Shown piece after piece: positions 29,869-40,631 of a stretch of DNA of 64,000 nucleotides. Source of the DNA: Histomonas meleagridis (Eukaryota; Parabasalia; Tritrichomonadida; Dientamoebidae); the NCBI GenBank assembly GCA_020186115.1, contig WSYJ01000179.1, positions 23,454 to 87,453 of the forward strand, given 5' to 3'. Below the pieces are notes generated by a model. That model did not search any database and was not told the DNA's origin. It saw nothing but the letters and a program-made list of their open reading frames with translations. Every line of letters begins with the position of its first letter. Positions within the stretch are counted from its first letter, which is position 1. The position numbers were made by a program, and so were the translations under genes.

Positions 29869-32268
29869 ATGCCTGTACTCTTGTGTTTTATTACCATTGC
29901 TTTCAGCACAATTCCAGATGATAGTGAAATAACCTATCTTGGCACATATCATCTCCTCAACACAGGTGACAAGAATGGAATTGATGGCGAAGACATTAAC
30001 GTCAAACCTGCATGGTTGAAAGGTTATACAGGCAAAGGAACCAAAATATCCATTTATGACATGGGATCACTATATACTCATGAAGATCTCATCGACAATT
30101 TTGATTTTAATCAAACGTGGAACATTCACACACAAACAAGAGAACCAATATCCTTTGATAATACTCATGGCACATGCACTTCAGCACTTGCTTCTGCATC
30201 CAACAATGGGAAAGGTAGTGTTGGTGTTGCCTATGATTCAAAATGGTCCATGATTGTCGACATGGAAAACATTTCCACAGGTATAAAGAACCTCACTGCC
30301 ATCCTAGAGCTCTATGGGCTGACTACATATGACATCCGTTCCATGTCACTCGCAATGCTTGGTATCAAAAAGAACGGAAACGATTATATGGTACCATTTA
30401 TTGACTTTGACGAAGTCTCCACTTTCTTTGATGATTCCACTCACAAGCGCAACGGCCTTGGCCAACTTTTCTTCCATGCAGCCGGTAATCTTGGGCATGT
30501 TGGGGAAGATGCGAACATTGATTTCTTAGGCGGGGTTCGCCAAGTTATGCATATGGGAGCATCTTCCCGCCGCGGCCAACCAATTGGCTATTCTGAGATT
30601 GGCTGCATCTTTGCGAACACTCCATCAAGCGGCAGCGAGGTCACAATGAATCCCTTTCGGTATGATCCCTCCATTTACACTGCTAGTTGTAAAGATAAAA
30701 ATTCGTATGGCGATTTCGGTGGAACATCAGCAGCAGCACCGATTGCGTCAGGTATTGCTGCATTAGTTCTTGAAGCGAATCCTAATCTTACGTGGCGTGA
30801 TGTCCAATATATATTAGCACTCACAGCAACAATTAATGATCCGAAGCATCCGATGTGGCTTAAAAACGCTGCCGGATACAATTATCATTATACGCAAGGA
30901 TTCGGAAGACTTGATGCTGCACTTGCGACACATGTTGCTTCGAATTGGACAAATGTTGCTCCTGAAGTACATGTAACATCGAAAAGCGTCAATAATGAAT
31001 ATAATATTCCAAAAGTATTTGATGATTTTGCTGAAATCGAACTTGAAGTTCCTTCAGGTGTCCAATTCACAGAGTTTATCAGCTTCAAGTTTGGAATAAC
31101 TCGAAAAACATTAGCGAATTACCATTTCATTCTTACATCGCCACAAGGAACAAAATACAAATTATTGTTCCCGGCGCCTGTGTTTAAGGCAAAGCCAGAT
31201 ATTGCATTCTATCCAAGTGACCACATGCGAATTGGATGTCGTGCTTTCTTCGGTGAGAATCCAACTGGAATTTGGAAGCTGAAGTTTAAGACCGAGTCAT
31301 ATTATGTCGGCGATAAGTTATTACATCCACGAATCGAAGTTTGGGGTAATGCTGAAAAGCCTAATCTCCCTTTAATCGAGCGTAGAAAGGCAGCAGAAGA
31401 TACATTTGTTAAGTATCCAGAGAGCTCAACACGAGCCGAGGAAGCAATCACTGTCGAAAACGCTGTTTGCGGTGAAACAATGAAAATTTCACTCGCTCTA
31501 AATGAATCACGTGGAGAAATTAATGAAAAAAATCCAATTCCAATTGTTTTATTCGATGGTACAAAGACATTTAATCTCGCAACATTGACCTCTAACCCTT
31601 ATTCAATGCCTGCTCCTTGCGTGTTTGCTGATAACTCAAGTTATACTTTGATTGCTCATATTCATGATGCTGATACTTCTATTGTTGATTATGTATCGAC
31701 AAAAGTGACATTCAGGAACGTTAAGGAGCCAAACGTTCTCCTCAAACCGAAACCGTACGATGTGGTGAACGTTAACGACGGTTTGGACTTGTTATGGACA
31801 AATAATTATACGAAACTTAAGTACGGATTATATAACGAAAAGGTTTCTGTTGACGTGATTGATATTGAAACAAATGAAATTATCTCAAGCCAAAATTTCT
31901 TGGTTGGACCTGATTCCGGTGGATTACATGTTCCATTAGAAAAGGAATGTTTGAAGTGCGTTGTAACTATTACACCAGTGTATGAAGCTGAAGAAAATGC
32001 GTGCGCTTCGTTTATTGCGCCATTTAGTGCTGTGAACCAATCGAAAGCACCTGGAAAGTTCCCACTGAACTTAAACGTAAATGGAAAATGCGGTGTGCCA
32101 AATGGAATTGTAGTTGATGAAAATACATCAAAGAAATGGGTGATCCCTGTTGTTGTGGTCGTTGTTGTTTTAGTATGTGTTGTGGTTGTTGTTACTATAG
32201 TGTGCTTATGCAAAAAGAAAAATTCAAACAAAAGAGAAATATTGAGCAAAGAAATCGATTTAGTATAG
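29869..32268 (+). CDS. Kexin-type subtilisin-like serine protease (S8B), membrane anchored
   Basis: 799 aa. A signal peptide (MPVLLCFITIAFS) is followed almost at once by the mature-type start (YLGTYHLLN, then INVKPAWLKGYTGKGTKISI). The catalytic set is complete: Asp64 (IYDMGS), His100 (THGTC), oxyanion Asn207 (HAAGN) and Ser287 (GGTSAAAP). A P/Homo-B domain follows at about 375-490 (FGITRKTLANYHFILTSPQG, ending PRIEVWGNAE). Beta domains, a transmembrane helix (WVIPVVVVVVVLVCVVVVV) and a short basic tail complete it. Furin-like enzymes process secreted proteins or act at the surface. Unusually, no N-terminal pro-domain is visible, although in the family it is needed for folding. GC content is higher than in its neighbours. 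Confidence 0.9.
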   Translation: MPVLLCFITIAFSTIPDDSEITYLGTYHLLNTGDKNGIDGEDINVKPAWLKGYTGKGTKISIYDMGSLYTHEDLIDNFDFNQTWNIHTQTREPISFDNTHGTCTSALASASNNGKGSVGVAYDSKWSMIVDMENISTGIKNLTAILELYGLTTYDIRSMSLAMLGIKKNGNDYMVPFIDFDEVSTFFDDSTHKRNGLGQLFFHAAGNLGHVGEDANIDFLGGVRQVMHMGASSRRGQPIGYSEIGCIFANTPSSGSEVTMNPFRYDPSIYTASCKDKNSYGDFGGTSAAAPIASGIAALVLEANPNLTWRDVQYILALTATINDPKHPMWLKNAAGYNYHYTQGFGRLDAALATHVASNWTNVAPEVHVTSKSVNNEYNIPKVFDDFAEIELEVPSGVQFTEFISFKFGITRKTLANYHFILTSPQGTKYKLLFPAPVFKAKPDIAFYPSDHMRIGCRAFFGENPTGIWKLKFKTESYYVGDKLLHPRIEVWGNAEKPNLPLIERRKAAEDTFVKYPESSTRAEEAITVENAVCGETMKISLALNESRGEINEKNPIPIVLFDGTKTFNLATLTSNPYSMPAPCVFADNSSYTLIAHIHDADTSIVDYVSTKVTFRNVKEPNVLLKPKPYDVVNVNDGLDLLWTNNYTKLKYGLYNEKVSVDVIDIETNEIISSQNFLVGPDSGGLHVPLEKECLKCVVTITPVYEAEENACASFIAPFSAVNQSKAPGKFPLNLNVNGKCGVPNGIVVDENTSKKWVIPVVVVVVVLVCVVVVVTIVCLCKKKNSNKREILSKEIDLV

Positions 32269-33734
32269 TAAAAAATATAGTTATGTGATGTTGAAGATCT
32301 TTGATTTATTTAATGAGTTTGTAAATAATTTATAAATTTGTGGAAATTAAGAGTTGTTAAAAGGAATTAATTTATAATTATGCATAATCTTGAAATACAG
32401 AAATAGAACAGACCATAGTTGGTAAGCGCGACGTTTGCTATGGATTTATTTGTTTAATAAGTAGTTTGCCATGATAATGATAATATTTTTTTATAAGTTG
32501 AATAAGGTTTATAGGATTAAATTTGTTGTTTGTTGTTTGGTTTTGAGAATTCGATTAAAATTTGTGTGGATGAATTAAAATTTATATTGGGATTACTTCC
32601 GTGAATAAAAGTAGATTCTCACTTGCTAAAACACTTACCAGAATGGTTTCCACCGTAATCACAAAATGTTGTTTCAAAATAAAATTGCATTTTTTTTCTT
32701 CCTTTTAAAAACATAACAAAAATTAATATTCCATGTGATTTTAGATTACCTTTTTAGAGTGGATTTTTGCGGTCATAACCATTTTTCGGGCAAACTCTTG
32801 GAAATGTCCATTCAGAAATTTTGTAATTACTTTTTCTAGCTTGCACACTTAAAATATCCAAAAACATTTCAATCAAAACTACTTTGTCTATATAGATTTA
32901 AACTTATAAAATATATTTGCACATATGTAAAAATTTATATTATCATTGGTTTTCAGAAATGAGGAAAAATAAATTGTGCAATTTTCTCAAATATTTTCAA
33001 TTTAGAGAAAAGGTGAATTAATTGTAAAATTACATACTAACGAGTATTTCCGTACAATAGTACTTAAAGTTGTTTCTAAAAATTTAAAGATGAATTTTAT
33101 ATTAGAGATATTTTTTTAATCAATTTGTATAATTCTAATTTTATTATATTTTAAAAAAAATTTCTAATAGCTATTAGATTGATTTCGAAATCGAATTTGA
33201 ATGAAAGCACGAGTAAAAATCATTCAAATTGCTCTTATCGTTACCATAAACAGTTAACATGGATATATTTAATTAAATAATATAATCTAGAAACATCAAG
33301 ATTTTAGTAACTTAATATAATAAAATGAAACATTTTTCAATATTCCGAGGGAATTTTTATAGGAGAAAAGAAAAGATTAAAAAATTTAATGATTAAAACA
33401 GTATTTTCCCAGGAAAAAGTTGTCACCATATCGAAAATTATGTAACAAATTTGTTACATGATTAATGAGTTCGAAAAATTCTGATTTCATTCAAAAGAAA
33501 AATAGAAAGGAATAAAGTGCATAAATTCGAGACACTTTTCAAATATAAATAACGTATTTTTCGAGGCAAGCATTCGGTCAGCGTTTATTCGGGGCCACCC
33601 CGGCAGAGTTTTTTAAAATTAATATGTCTTATCAAATGACCAATGTTTTTTCGTCCGTAAACTATTCAATTTTTACAGAAAATGTTTATAGTTGTCAGTT
33701 GATATTTTCACTTCATTTTTCATTTGTATTCAAC
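32269..33734. other. Long intergenic region, no gene
   Basis: AT-rich with no coding potential that I can support. A GC island (TTCGGGGCCACCCCGGCAG) near 33590 lies 140 bases before the BspA-type start, like similar islands near other genes. Confidence 0.5.
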
Positions 33735-34967
33735 ATGATCCTATTGCTTTTCATTCATTCATTAAGTTCCTCATTTGATACTGGCACAGGTATTTTTAAT
33801 TTGGATAGTTATGATACCACTGATAATCAGTATCATAATGATCCAAATTTGAGATCTCAGGTAACTACTTTAGTCATTTAAAGTGGAGTCACAACAATTA
33901 AGGGAAATTCTTTTGAAAATTGGGGATGTACAAGTGTTGAAATAGAAGAAGGAGTCACAACAATTTCAGAATATGCCTTAATGAATTGCAAATCACTTCA
34001 AACCATTTATATCCCTAATGGCTTAACACAAATTGACTTTAAGGCTTTTTTTGGTTGCATAAGTCAAACATCTTTCTCTGTGAGTCCTGATAATCAATAT
34101 CTGACAGTTAATGATGGAGTACTTTATAATAAGAACTTAGAAACATTATATAGTTATCCAAAAGGTAAAACAGACGCATCATTTACAATTCCTTCATCTG
34201 TAACAGGTTTACAAATCTATTCATTTTATAAATGCACTGACTTAGGGAATGTGATAATGACTGATTCTATTGCTTTTGGTTCTTATGTTTTTGCTTTCAG
34301 CACAGCATTGAAAAGTGTATCTTTTTCAAGTTCTTTATTCTCTATTTCTGAAGGCTTGTTCTAAGGATGCATATCACTTCAATCGATAAATATTCCAAAA
34401 TGTAGAACAATCATGAACAATGTTTTTCTTGATTGTACAGGCTGAGAAACAGCAGTTATTGTATGTGATTATTACATTTACCAAGGTTCATTTACACGTT
34501 GTTCAAGTTTGAAAACAGTTACACTTCCAGATAGTTTAACTACAATAGGAGCAAGTGCATTTCTAGAATGTTCATCATTAGAAACAGTTGAGATTGGATC
34601 ATATGTTAAGGAAATTGGAAATGATGCATTTAGTGGATGCACGAATCTTAAATGCATATATTATAATGGTTAAGCTGAACCAAGTAAAATGGGAACTAAT
34701 GTTTTTGCAGGTGTTACTGCTGATTATGTTATAGTAATAGTTACATATACAGGTTCAACATTTGGAGGATTAAGCACTCTTATAGGCACATTTGAGGATT
34801 GTATACCAGCAACGCCATCAGAGTCTCCAACAGAATACCCATCACCAACAGACTCAGCAACAGAATCAACAGAAAATAATGGAAGCAAAACATATGTAAT
34901 GTCCGCTGTATTAATGATCGTAATGAGAGATTTCTGTGAAAATTTATGGTATATGGCAAATGATTAA
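33735..34967 (+). pseudogene. BspA-like surface protein with four in-frame stops and no indels
   Basis: The ATG at 33735 opens a signal peptide (MILLLFIHSLSSSFD). The same frame then carries LRR_5 repeats (ISEYALMNCKSLQTIYIP, LTTIGASAFLECSSLETV), a Pro/Ser/Thr stalk (PSESPTEYPSPTDSATE) and the start of a transmembrane helix (MSAVLMIV). Premature stops occur at 33879 (TAA), 34362 (TAA), 34443 (TGA) and 34671 (TAA). No frameshift occurs over 1.2 kb. The helix is cut short and the gene runs into ankyrin-type debris after 34967. At least two stops look like CAA-to-TAA changes judged from paralogs, for example YYNG(stop)AEPS. Confidence 0.8.
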
Positions 34968-35724
34968 TAATACTCAAGCAATATTTGATGAAAATTTCAT
35001 TATGCGAAAGAGAAACAACAAAAAAATGAAATTGGAAATTATTTAAATTATTTTCTACAGCACTTATTTTTGGCATCTTCAAAAGGCCATACAGAAATAG
35101 TTAAATTACTTCATCATGTCGAAATTGTTAAATTAATTCGTGAAAAATCGCCAAGTAAATGTACGTTTTGTAAATTTACATGAAAAGGTGTCGGTCTTTA
35201 AAAAACATAAAGATGATTTCAAAGTATAAACTGGTTGTAAAAAACATCGATTCCTTTGCATAAAAATAAGTTACAAATATGATATTTCAGTAAGAAATAA
35301 GATTTTGGCGAACTCTGAAAAAAAAAATAAATCAACCCAGATGCTACTGATTTTTTACCAATCGGAGAAAACACAGAAGAAACATGTTTCATTTAATCCG
35401 TGTGAGTATGCTTTAATTAGTTTCAGTTGAGGCTATTATAGTTGTTGATTCTACAAGTACTTGTTCTATTGAATTGGTAAATTCACATGACTGTTAAATT
35501 TTGAATGCTACTGATTTTTTACAACCACATTTTTTTGAATGCATGAACCGTTTTTTATGGTTTTCCCACAACAAAAGTCCCAACTTTTCACTTCACAAAC
35601 ATGCTCTTGAAACGAAAAAACATAAAAAAAACGACTTATTTAATTGAAATTTAAATGTGTCGTATTTAGATTGGAACATTCAAATTTCAATGCAAAATTG
35701 TGAGCATAAAAGTCATTTGTTTTT
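34968..35724. other. Debris region with an orphan ankyrin unit
   Basis: An isolated ankyrin body (35057 to about 35125) with its spacer end (GGAAATTATTTAAATTATTT) directly follows the BspA pseudogene. One extra T in ACTTATTTTTGGCATC shifts its frame. Further right, ATGCTACTGATTTTTTAC occurs twice (35341-35358 and 35505-35522). No gene. Confidence 0.55.
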
Positions 35725-36327
35725 ATGGGAAATCGTGTCAGCAGAATTACTTTCAAAAAAGATAAGCTTACAAGAAAAATGGTTGATGATTTATAGAAAT
35801 CAACCCATTTTACAGCAGATGAAATCAGAATTTTTTATTCGAAATTTAAAGACCTTATAAAAGAATATAAGCATAATCCTGGAATCAAAATGAACAGCTT
35901 TAAAGATATTTTTGGCATCTCAAGTAGGGAATTAGCTGAACTTACCTTTTCGGGATTTGATCTTAATGGTGACGGTGTTATTGATTTTAATGAATTTATT
36001 CATGGATTTTCATCAATTTGCGAAAGAGCACCTCAAGTGGAAAGATTGAAATTTGGTTTCAATATGTTTGATCTTGACAAAGATGGTTTTATAAAAACAA
36101 GTGATCTCAAAGAAATCATGCAACTCATCGCAAGTCAAAAAATGTCGTACCTTCCTTCTGATCAAATCGAAGTTTTGGTTGAAACAGCAATCCAAAACTT
36201 TGATCCTGATCAGAAAGGAACTATTGATTTCGATACATTTAAAATTAATGTTTCAAAGTATACATTTTTATCTAATATCGGTAGTGTTGATTTAAATAAA
36301 TACTTATCAAATGATCCAAAGAAGTAA
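35725..36327 (+). CDS. Calcineurin B-like EF-hand protein with an in-frame TAG
   Basis: The frame starts at ATG 35725 with MGNRVSRITFKKDKLTRKM, a typical calcineurin-B N-terminus with an N-myristoylation glycine. It meets TAG at 35794-35796 (codon 24), then continues without indels as KSTHFTADEIRIFYSKF through three EF-hand loops (DLNGDGVIDFNE, DLDKDGFIKTSD, DPDQKGTIDFDT) to 36327. Translation from the internal ATG at 35890 would give 145 aa without the myristoyl site and first helix. The protein would be the Ca2+-binding regulatory subunit of calcineurin or a CBL/NCS relative. The stop may be a nonsense mutation in one copy, readthrough or a sequence error. Confidence 0.75.
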
Positions 36328-36932
36328 CTTCAGTTTTGGAAAAATTATTTTATTATTGAATAAAAATATTTTCCATTGGAATTTGTTCTTTTTTAAAATG
36401 ATAGTAAGAGTGTTTAAATATATAATAAACAAATTAAATCTTTTACTCAATTTTTAAAAATATTACAAATAAAAGCTGAATGAAATTGTAAGAAAACACA
36501 TTTTTTTTTAGTAGAAGACGTGATAAAATATATAATGCGAAAGGGTAAATAAGTATTAAACTAAATTTAAAAAGTGTTTAAGAAGAAAGTATGATCAAGC
36601 ATGCAGTTTGATATTCGACAAAACCAACACTTGATCTTAATGCAGGGAGATACATTTCATTAGACAAATCAGATAAATTTGAAAATTTCAACTTTATCGA
36701 AATTAATTTCTTTTGTGATAGGTATATAAAAAATATTCTAAAAATTTGGTTGATGGAACAGCGATTAGTTATATAAGTGCAAATTGTTGGAATGTTATAA
36801 ATTCATATATCGTTACCTCAAAGAACTCAATCAGTTCTGAATCTTCCAATGAATCGAACCAGCTGTCTAATTTTCAAAGATAGTTAAAAATAGCTTTTAC
36901 AATACAATAAGCACAAACTTAAATGTAGTAAA
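36328..36932. other. Intergenic, AT-rich
   Basis: 3' region of the EF-hand gene and 5' region of the GYF-domain gene. No further gene recognised. Confidence 0.5.
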
Positions 36933-37820
36933 ATGAACCATGTAACAGTGTATTTAGATCCAACGATTAAGAACAAGATATTTTCATTGCAAAGACATTC
37001 GAAAGAAAGTGGACTGGATTCAGCTAGGCCTTTGGCAGGAATTGGATTTTATTGGAAACATTTGTATCGTTCACTTAAACGTCTTCTATGTAGAATTATG
37101 TCTGCTGCATTCGAGACAAATTTTGGCTGCCCTAGCCAAAAACAGTCAATCCAGATCAACATGCATCCAACACTTGGGAAAAACGAGGCATGGTATTTCA
37201 GGGATGATACAAATTGTGTAAATGGTCCTTTCGAACCTCAAACACTCCAACTTTGGGAAAAATGCGGCTTAATTTCTATGGATACACCCGTTTTTGAATC
37301 AACAACAAGTCAGCCGATCCTTCTTTCAGAGTTAATTTCAAACAAAAATTTACCTGATATAAAGCTAAAAGAAGGAGAACAATGGACTGTATTTTCTGAA
37401 TCAAAAATGCCTTTTAGTGCTCTTAAAAATCGTCTAAATAAATGTTTATCATCACGACATCAAGTAACCGATCTCAAGTTTTTCAATATTGTAACACCAG
37501 CTCAATCTGCATTAAATAATAGGTGTGTAGAGTTTGAAGAATTTTTAGAACAAATGGGTGAAATTCCAAAAGAAATCAAAGATTTAAATCTTAATAAGTT
37601 TGCTGAGCCTTTTGCATACTGGACATACAAAACAATTTTAGCGTTTAACAAAGATGTTACGTATCAAGAGATAAAACAATTGATCATTGAAACAGATCCA
37701 TCAAAATCTAAACAATTTATTTTTTCGAAAATCCCACAGGAAAAGGACGCGCTGAAGGTATTTAATACGTACAATCAATGGAGGATATTTATTCCAGTAT
37801 TCGAAGAAGATCAGAAATAA
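36933..37820 (+). CDS. GYF-domain protein
   Basis: 295 aa. The central domain (about residues 84-130) shows EAWYFRDDTNCVNGPFEP, then LQLWEKCGLISMDTPVFES. This is the W-Y-x-D and GPF pattern, with a later Trp and the GYF-like turn, that defines proline-rich-ligand-binding GYF domains. The C-terminal part is helical (FEEFLEQMGEIPKEIKDLN, PFAYWTYKTILAFNKDVTY) and resembles the C-terminal block of GYF-type splicing or mRNA-decay adaptors. The ATG at 36933 gives a long basic N-terminus. MSAAFETNFG (37099) or the Met at 37159 could be alternative starts. A second GYF protein lies at 56.3 kb. Confidence 0.65.
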   Translation: MNHVTVYLDPTIKNKIFSLQRHSKESGLDSARPLAGIGFYWKHLYRSLKRLLCRIMSAAFETNFGCPSQKQSIQINMHPTLGKNEAWYFRDDTNCVNGPFEPQTLQLWEKCGLISMDTPVFESTTSQPILLSELISNKNLPDIKLKEGEQWTVFSESKMPFSALKNRLNKCLSSRHQVTDLKFFNIVTPAQSALNNRCVEFEEFLEQMGEIPKEIKDLNLNKFAEPFAYWTYKTILAFNKDVTYQEIKQLIIETDPSKSKQFIFSKIPQEKDALKVFNTYNQWRIFIPVFEEDQK

Positions 37821-37977
37821 TTTGAAATCTAATATAATTAATTGTAAATATTTAATAAACAAAAAAGCTTAAATATCATGTTGTAACTGAAAAAAGAAAG
37901 ATATTTTTTGTTTATGAAGATTATTTTCAAAAATAAAAATTTTTACATATATTCCAAACAAACAAAATAAAAACTGA

Positions 37978-38295
37978 TCAAATATGGTCCTCAAACTGGG
38001 TTTGCAGGAAGTTTGCTAATTTTGTTTTCACTTCATTTGCTATATTTTCTGGGAAGATTTCACGAGCTTTAGCAGCAACATGATCATAGAGAATATCGGG
38101 TGTTATGTTATCTATTCCAATATCTGTAATTAACTGATGACAGATTTGTTTGATTTGTTCTTTCCATTCTTGAATTTCTGAACTTTGATTTAAATAAGCA
38201 CGTATTCTTTTTGACTCGCCTCTACTTTCTAGAGCTGCTTCAACTTCTGCTCTGACTTCGGAATCTGGAACATTTTCCCATTTAATGCTGGTCAT
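37978..38295 (-). CDS. ENY2: ENY2/Sus1-type transcription and mRNA-export factor
   Basis: 105 aa, close to the 90-100 aa norm. Five amphipathic helices match the ENY2 family: VRAEVEAALESRGESKRIRA, then EWKEQIKQICHQLITDIGID, ITPDILYDHVAAKAREIFPE, and VKTKLANFLQTQFE. The phrases ESGE..R(I/L)..L, W+.Q+, and a late A+E+.P..V..ELL correspond to Sus1. ENY2 is shared by the SAGA deubiquitinase module and the TREX-2 nuclear-pore complex. It is read divergently from BLOC1S1. A motif AAAAGTGACAG lies just before the ATG. Confidence 0.8.
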   Translation of the reverse strand: MTSIKWENVPDSEVRAEVEAALESRGESKRIRAYLNQSSEIQEWKEQIKQICHQLITDIGIDNITPDILYDHVAAKAREIFPENIANEVKTKLANFLQTQFEDHI

Positions 38296-38628
38296 AACAA
38301 ACTGTCACTTTTATGTAAACAAAAAAATTCATGAAAGAAGTTTTTAGTAAAAGACAATGATTTATGCATGTATCATGCCATTTTTTTTGATGTGTGTTAG
38401 GAATTGATATATTTATTCTAAAAAGAGAAAAAAATTGATATATAAATAAATTTTTCATTTTTTAGAATTTAAAATTGCTTTTAACGAAGTACATTAACAT
38501 TAGGCATTAATAGCTTCTATTATATAGGAATTTAGTCTTTGTAAAAATGATATAAAAAAGAAATTTTTATATTTTTAGATGATGGTGATTAAATGTAAAG
38601 TATTCAATTCGACGCTTGTCATATCCAA
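38296..38628. other. Divergent promoter region (ENY2 / BLOC1S1)
   Basis: AT-rich. It contains the 5' regions of both genes and no other recognised feature. Confidence 0.45.
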
Positions 38629-38988
38629 ATGTTCAAGACAATGACAGAAGAACACAAAACATTACAACAACAAAAAAGGCAACAGATGAAAGAACTTGAA
38701 AATCGAATTGTCAATGAATCAATCCCCACTCTTAGTGATGCAATTTTTTCAGAATTAAATGAAGGATCTACTAAAATTGTAGAAAACCAAAAAGAAATTG
38801 ATCAAAGATGCAGAGCAGTTAAAGCAGAATGGCAGAATTTCAATAATGAATTAGGAAAATGGGCACAATTGATAGATAACCTTGACCGAGAAATCAAACA
38901 GATTGGAGATGTTCGTTCCTGGTCTCAACAAATACAAACAGAGGTTGAAGCTATTATTCAGCAACTTTCTAATAAGAATCAATCTTGA
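38629..38988 (+). CDS. BLOC1S1: BLOC1S1 (GCN5L1) family protein
   Basis: 119 aa, as for the family. It is a coiled-coil protein with LKEH-like start (MTEEHKTLQQQKRQQMKELE) and the diagnostic C-terminal block LIDNLDREIKQIGDVRSWSQ, then QTEVEAIIQQLS. This corresponds to the family's E-IGDVENWA--IE motif. BLOC1S1 belongs to the BLOC-1 and BORC complexes, which position lysosome-related organelles. The start could be 38629 or the Met at 38641. The same window encodes other endolysosomal proteins (MRH receptor-like, TM9, Rab), but no operon logic applies. Confidence 0.8.
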   Translation: MFKTMTEEHKTLQQQKRQQMKELENRIVNESIPTLSDAIFSELNEGSTKIVENQKEIDQRCRAVKAEWQNFNNELGKWAQLIDNLDREIKQIGDVRSWSQQIQTEVEAIIQQLSNKNQS

Positions 38989-40631
38989 AATAAATTTCTT
39001 TAATAATTAATTATTTGCGTTTTCAAGAAATTGAGTTTTTTCTTTACATAGGTTCAATGTAGGGGTAATTTTTTATTGATCTATCAAATATTGTAAAGAT
39101 TTACTTATTTTATTATTTTCCATTTTAGCATCATATCTTTTTATTGTAATTTTATAATCTTTCAATAATCATTATAAAATACACAAATACATTTATAACA
39201 TTTTATCATCAATGAATATTGTATCTTATCTTTTTCGTTCAATATGTTTGCAATGTATTAAGCTCTATATCAAACGAATCACCCCAATAATTTGTGTGAT
39301 TTTTGAATTCTTCGTAACAATCAGCCGGTATACGGTATAGCAATTAACTCTCAAGATAATTCCCTACTACAATGCCATCATTATTTTAGAAGCATGAGGA
39401 TTTATTTAAATTGATTTTTCCACTTGGATTAAAAATGTATAATCATGATATGTATCTGCTTTTATCTTTCATTGTAATTGCATTATCGTTTTCGATATAA
39501 GAAACTCGTGTTTTAACAAATTCATGTACATCTTTCGTTTATGAAACATTTAATAGAGCTTGTACCCATTCAAAATTTTCAATTTCTGGAATGATGTAGA
39601 TGTATTTGTTAAATTAAACCATTAATTGTTAAGATATGGATTTTCTTCTTGAGCTTTAATATATTTGCTCCTAAGTATAAAAAATAAACAAGAAAAGTAT
39701 AGGAAAACAATGATGAAAAGTATAATTGGAAATGATGAAGCTCTTCTTGTTTTCTTGATTAAATCTGAAAACTGTTTTGGATATTCCATCTTCTGGAGAA
39801 TCATATGGTGGTAGAACTGTATTTAAACCAATTCATATTTTATTTCTTCATCATTATAAATGAAGTTGTTTCATATAATAAATTCATTTTCCATATGGAA
39901 AATGTCGGCGCATCAAATAATACAATTCCTTCTATGTTTCCAAAGGACAAATAAATAATTTCAAAATAGAATGTAATTGGTTTGAATGTGTTGAATGTTT
40001 AAATTGGTGAAACAGTTTACAATAAATTCATTCTATAGTTATATAGAAAATATATTTTCTATAAGGTAACCTTCTTTTGAATCATTCTGCCACTAAAAAA
40101 AAAAAAAAAAAAAAAAACGAAAATTTCTTAAAAAAATCTTAGTAGTGAAATAATAAAATTTTCTAGTTAGGCTACAAATTTTTTTAAATCTTATAAGTGT
40201 TATGACAAAAATATAATAAATTTTCCATATTTATTTGATTCAAATATGATATTATGATCACTATTAGAAAATCACAATTAGAGAACACCAAAAAAACACT
40301 TTTTCATGTGTAAATACACAATATTTTCAATGAGTTTATTGAATTTATTTTTCTGAAACTTTTCTTAAACATCACTTTGATAATATATTTTAATAAAGAG
40401 TGGAATCCTGTAAGATGTCCAATGACAATTCGATTAGAAATGCTGTCCTCTATATTTAAAAAACACTAAATTCATCATAGTCTTTATTTTTGACATTTTA
40501 CTTAACCTTTATAAAACTTTTGAAAAAGTCGAATCTTTCTGAGTTTATATTAGATGTAAATTGAAATTGAAACGAAATATATTTTGCCGGATCAAACCAA
40601 ACAAAGCTCACAGAAAACATCCAAACAAATA
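38989..40631. other. Intergenic with a probable minus-strand gene remnant and a 22-nt poly-A
   Basis: Minus-strand peptides between about 39990 and 39300 look protein-like, but are broken by stops and shifts: FGNIEGIVLFDAPTFS, LPPYDSPEDGISKTVF, IIPEIENFEWVQALLNVS. A hydrophobic segment (IILFIIVFLYFSCLFFIL, 39622-39804) suggests a former membrane protein. A run of 22 A residues lies at 40095-40116. No family was recognised. Confidence 0.35.

Noticed and set aside
33879-34673. Reassigned stop codons (TAA/TAG as Gln)
   Set aside because: All intact housekeeping genes in the window end at TAA or TGA and need the standard code. The nonsense codons are limited to a few accessory or single genes.
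40584-40631. Upstream start of the TM9 protein at 40584
   Set aside because: That codon is TTG. The first ATG (40632) opens a proper signal peptide.
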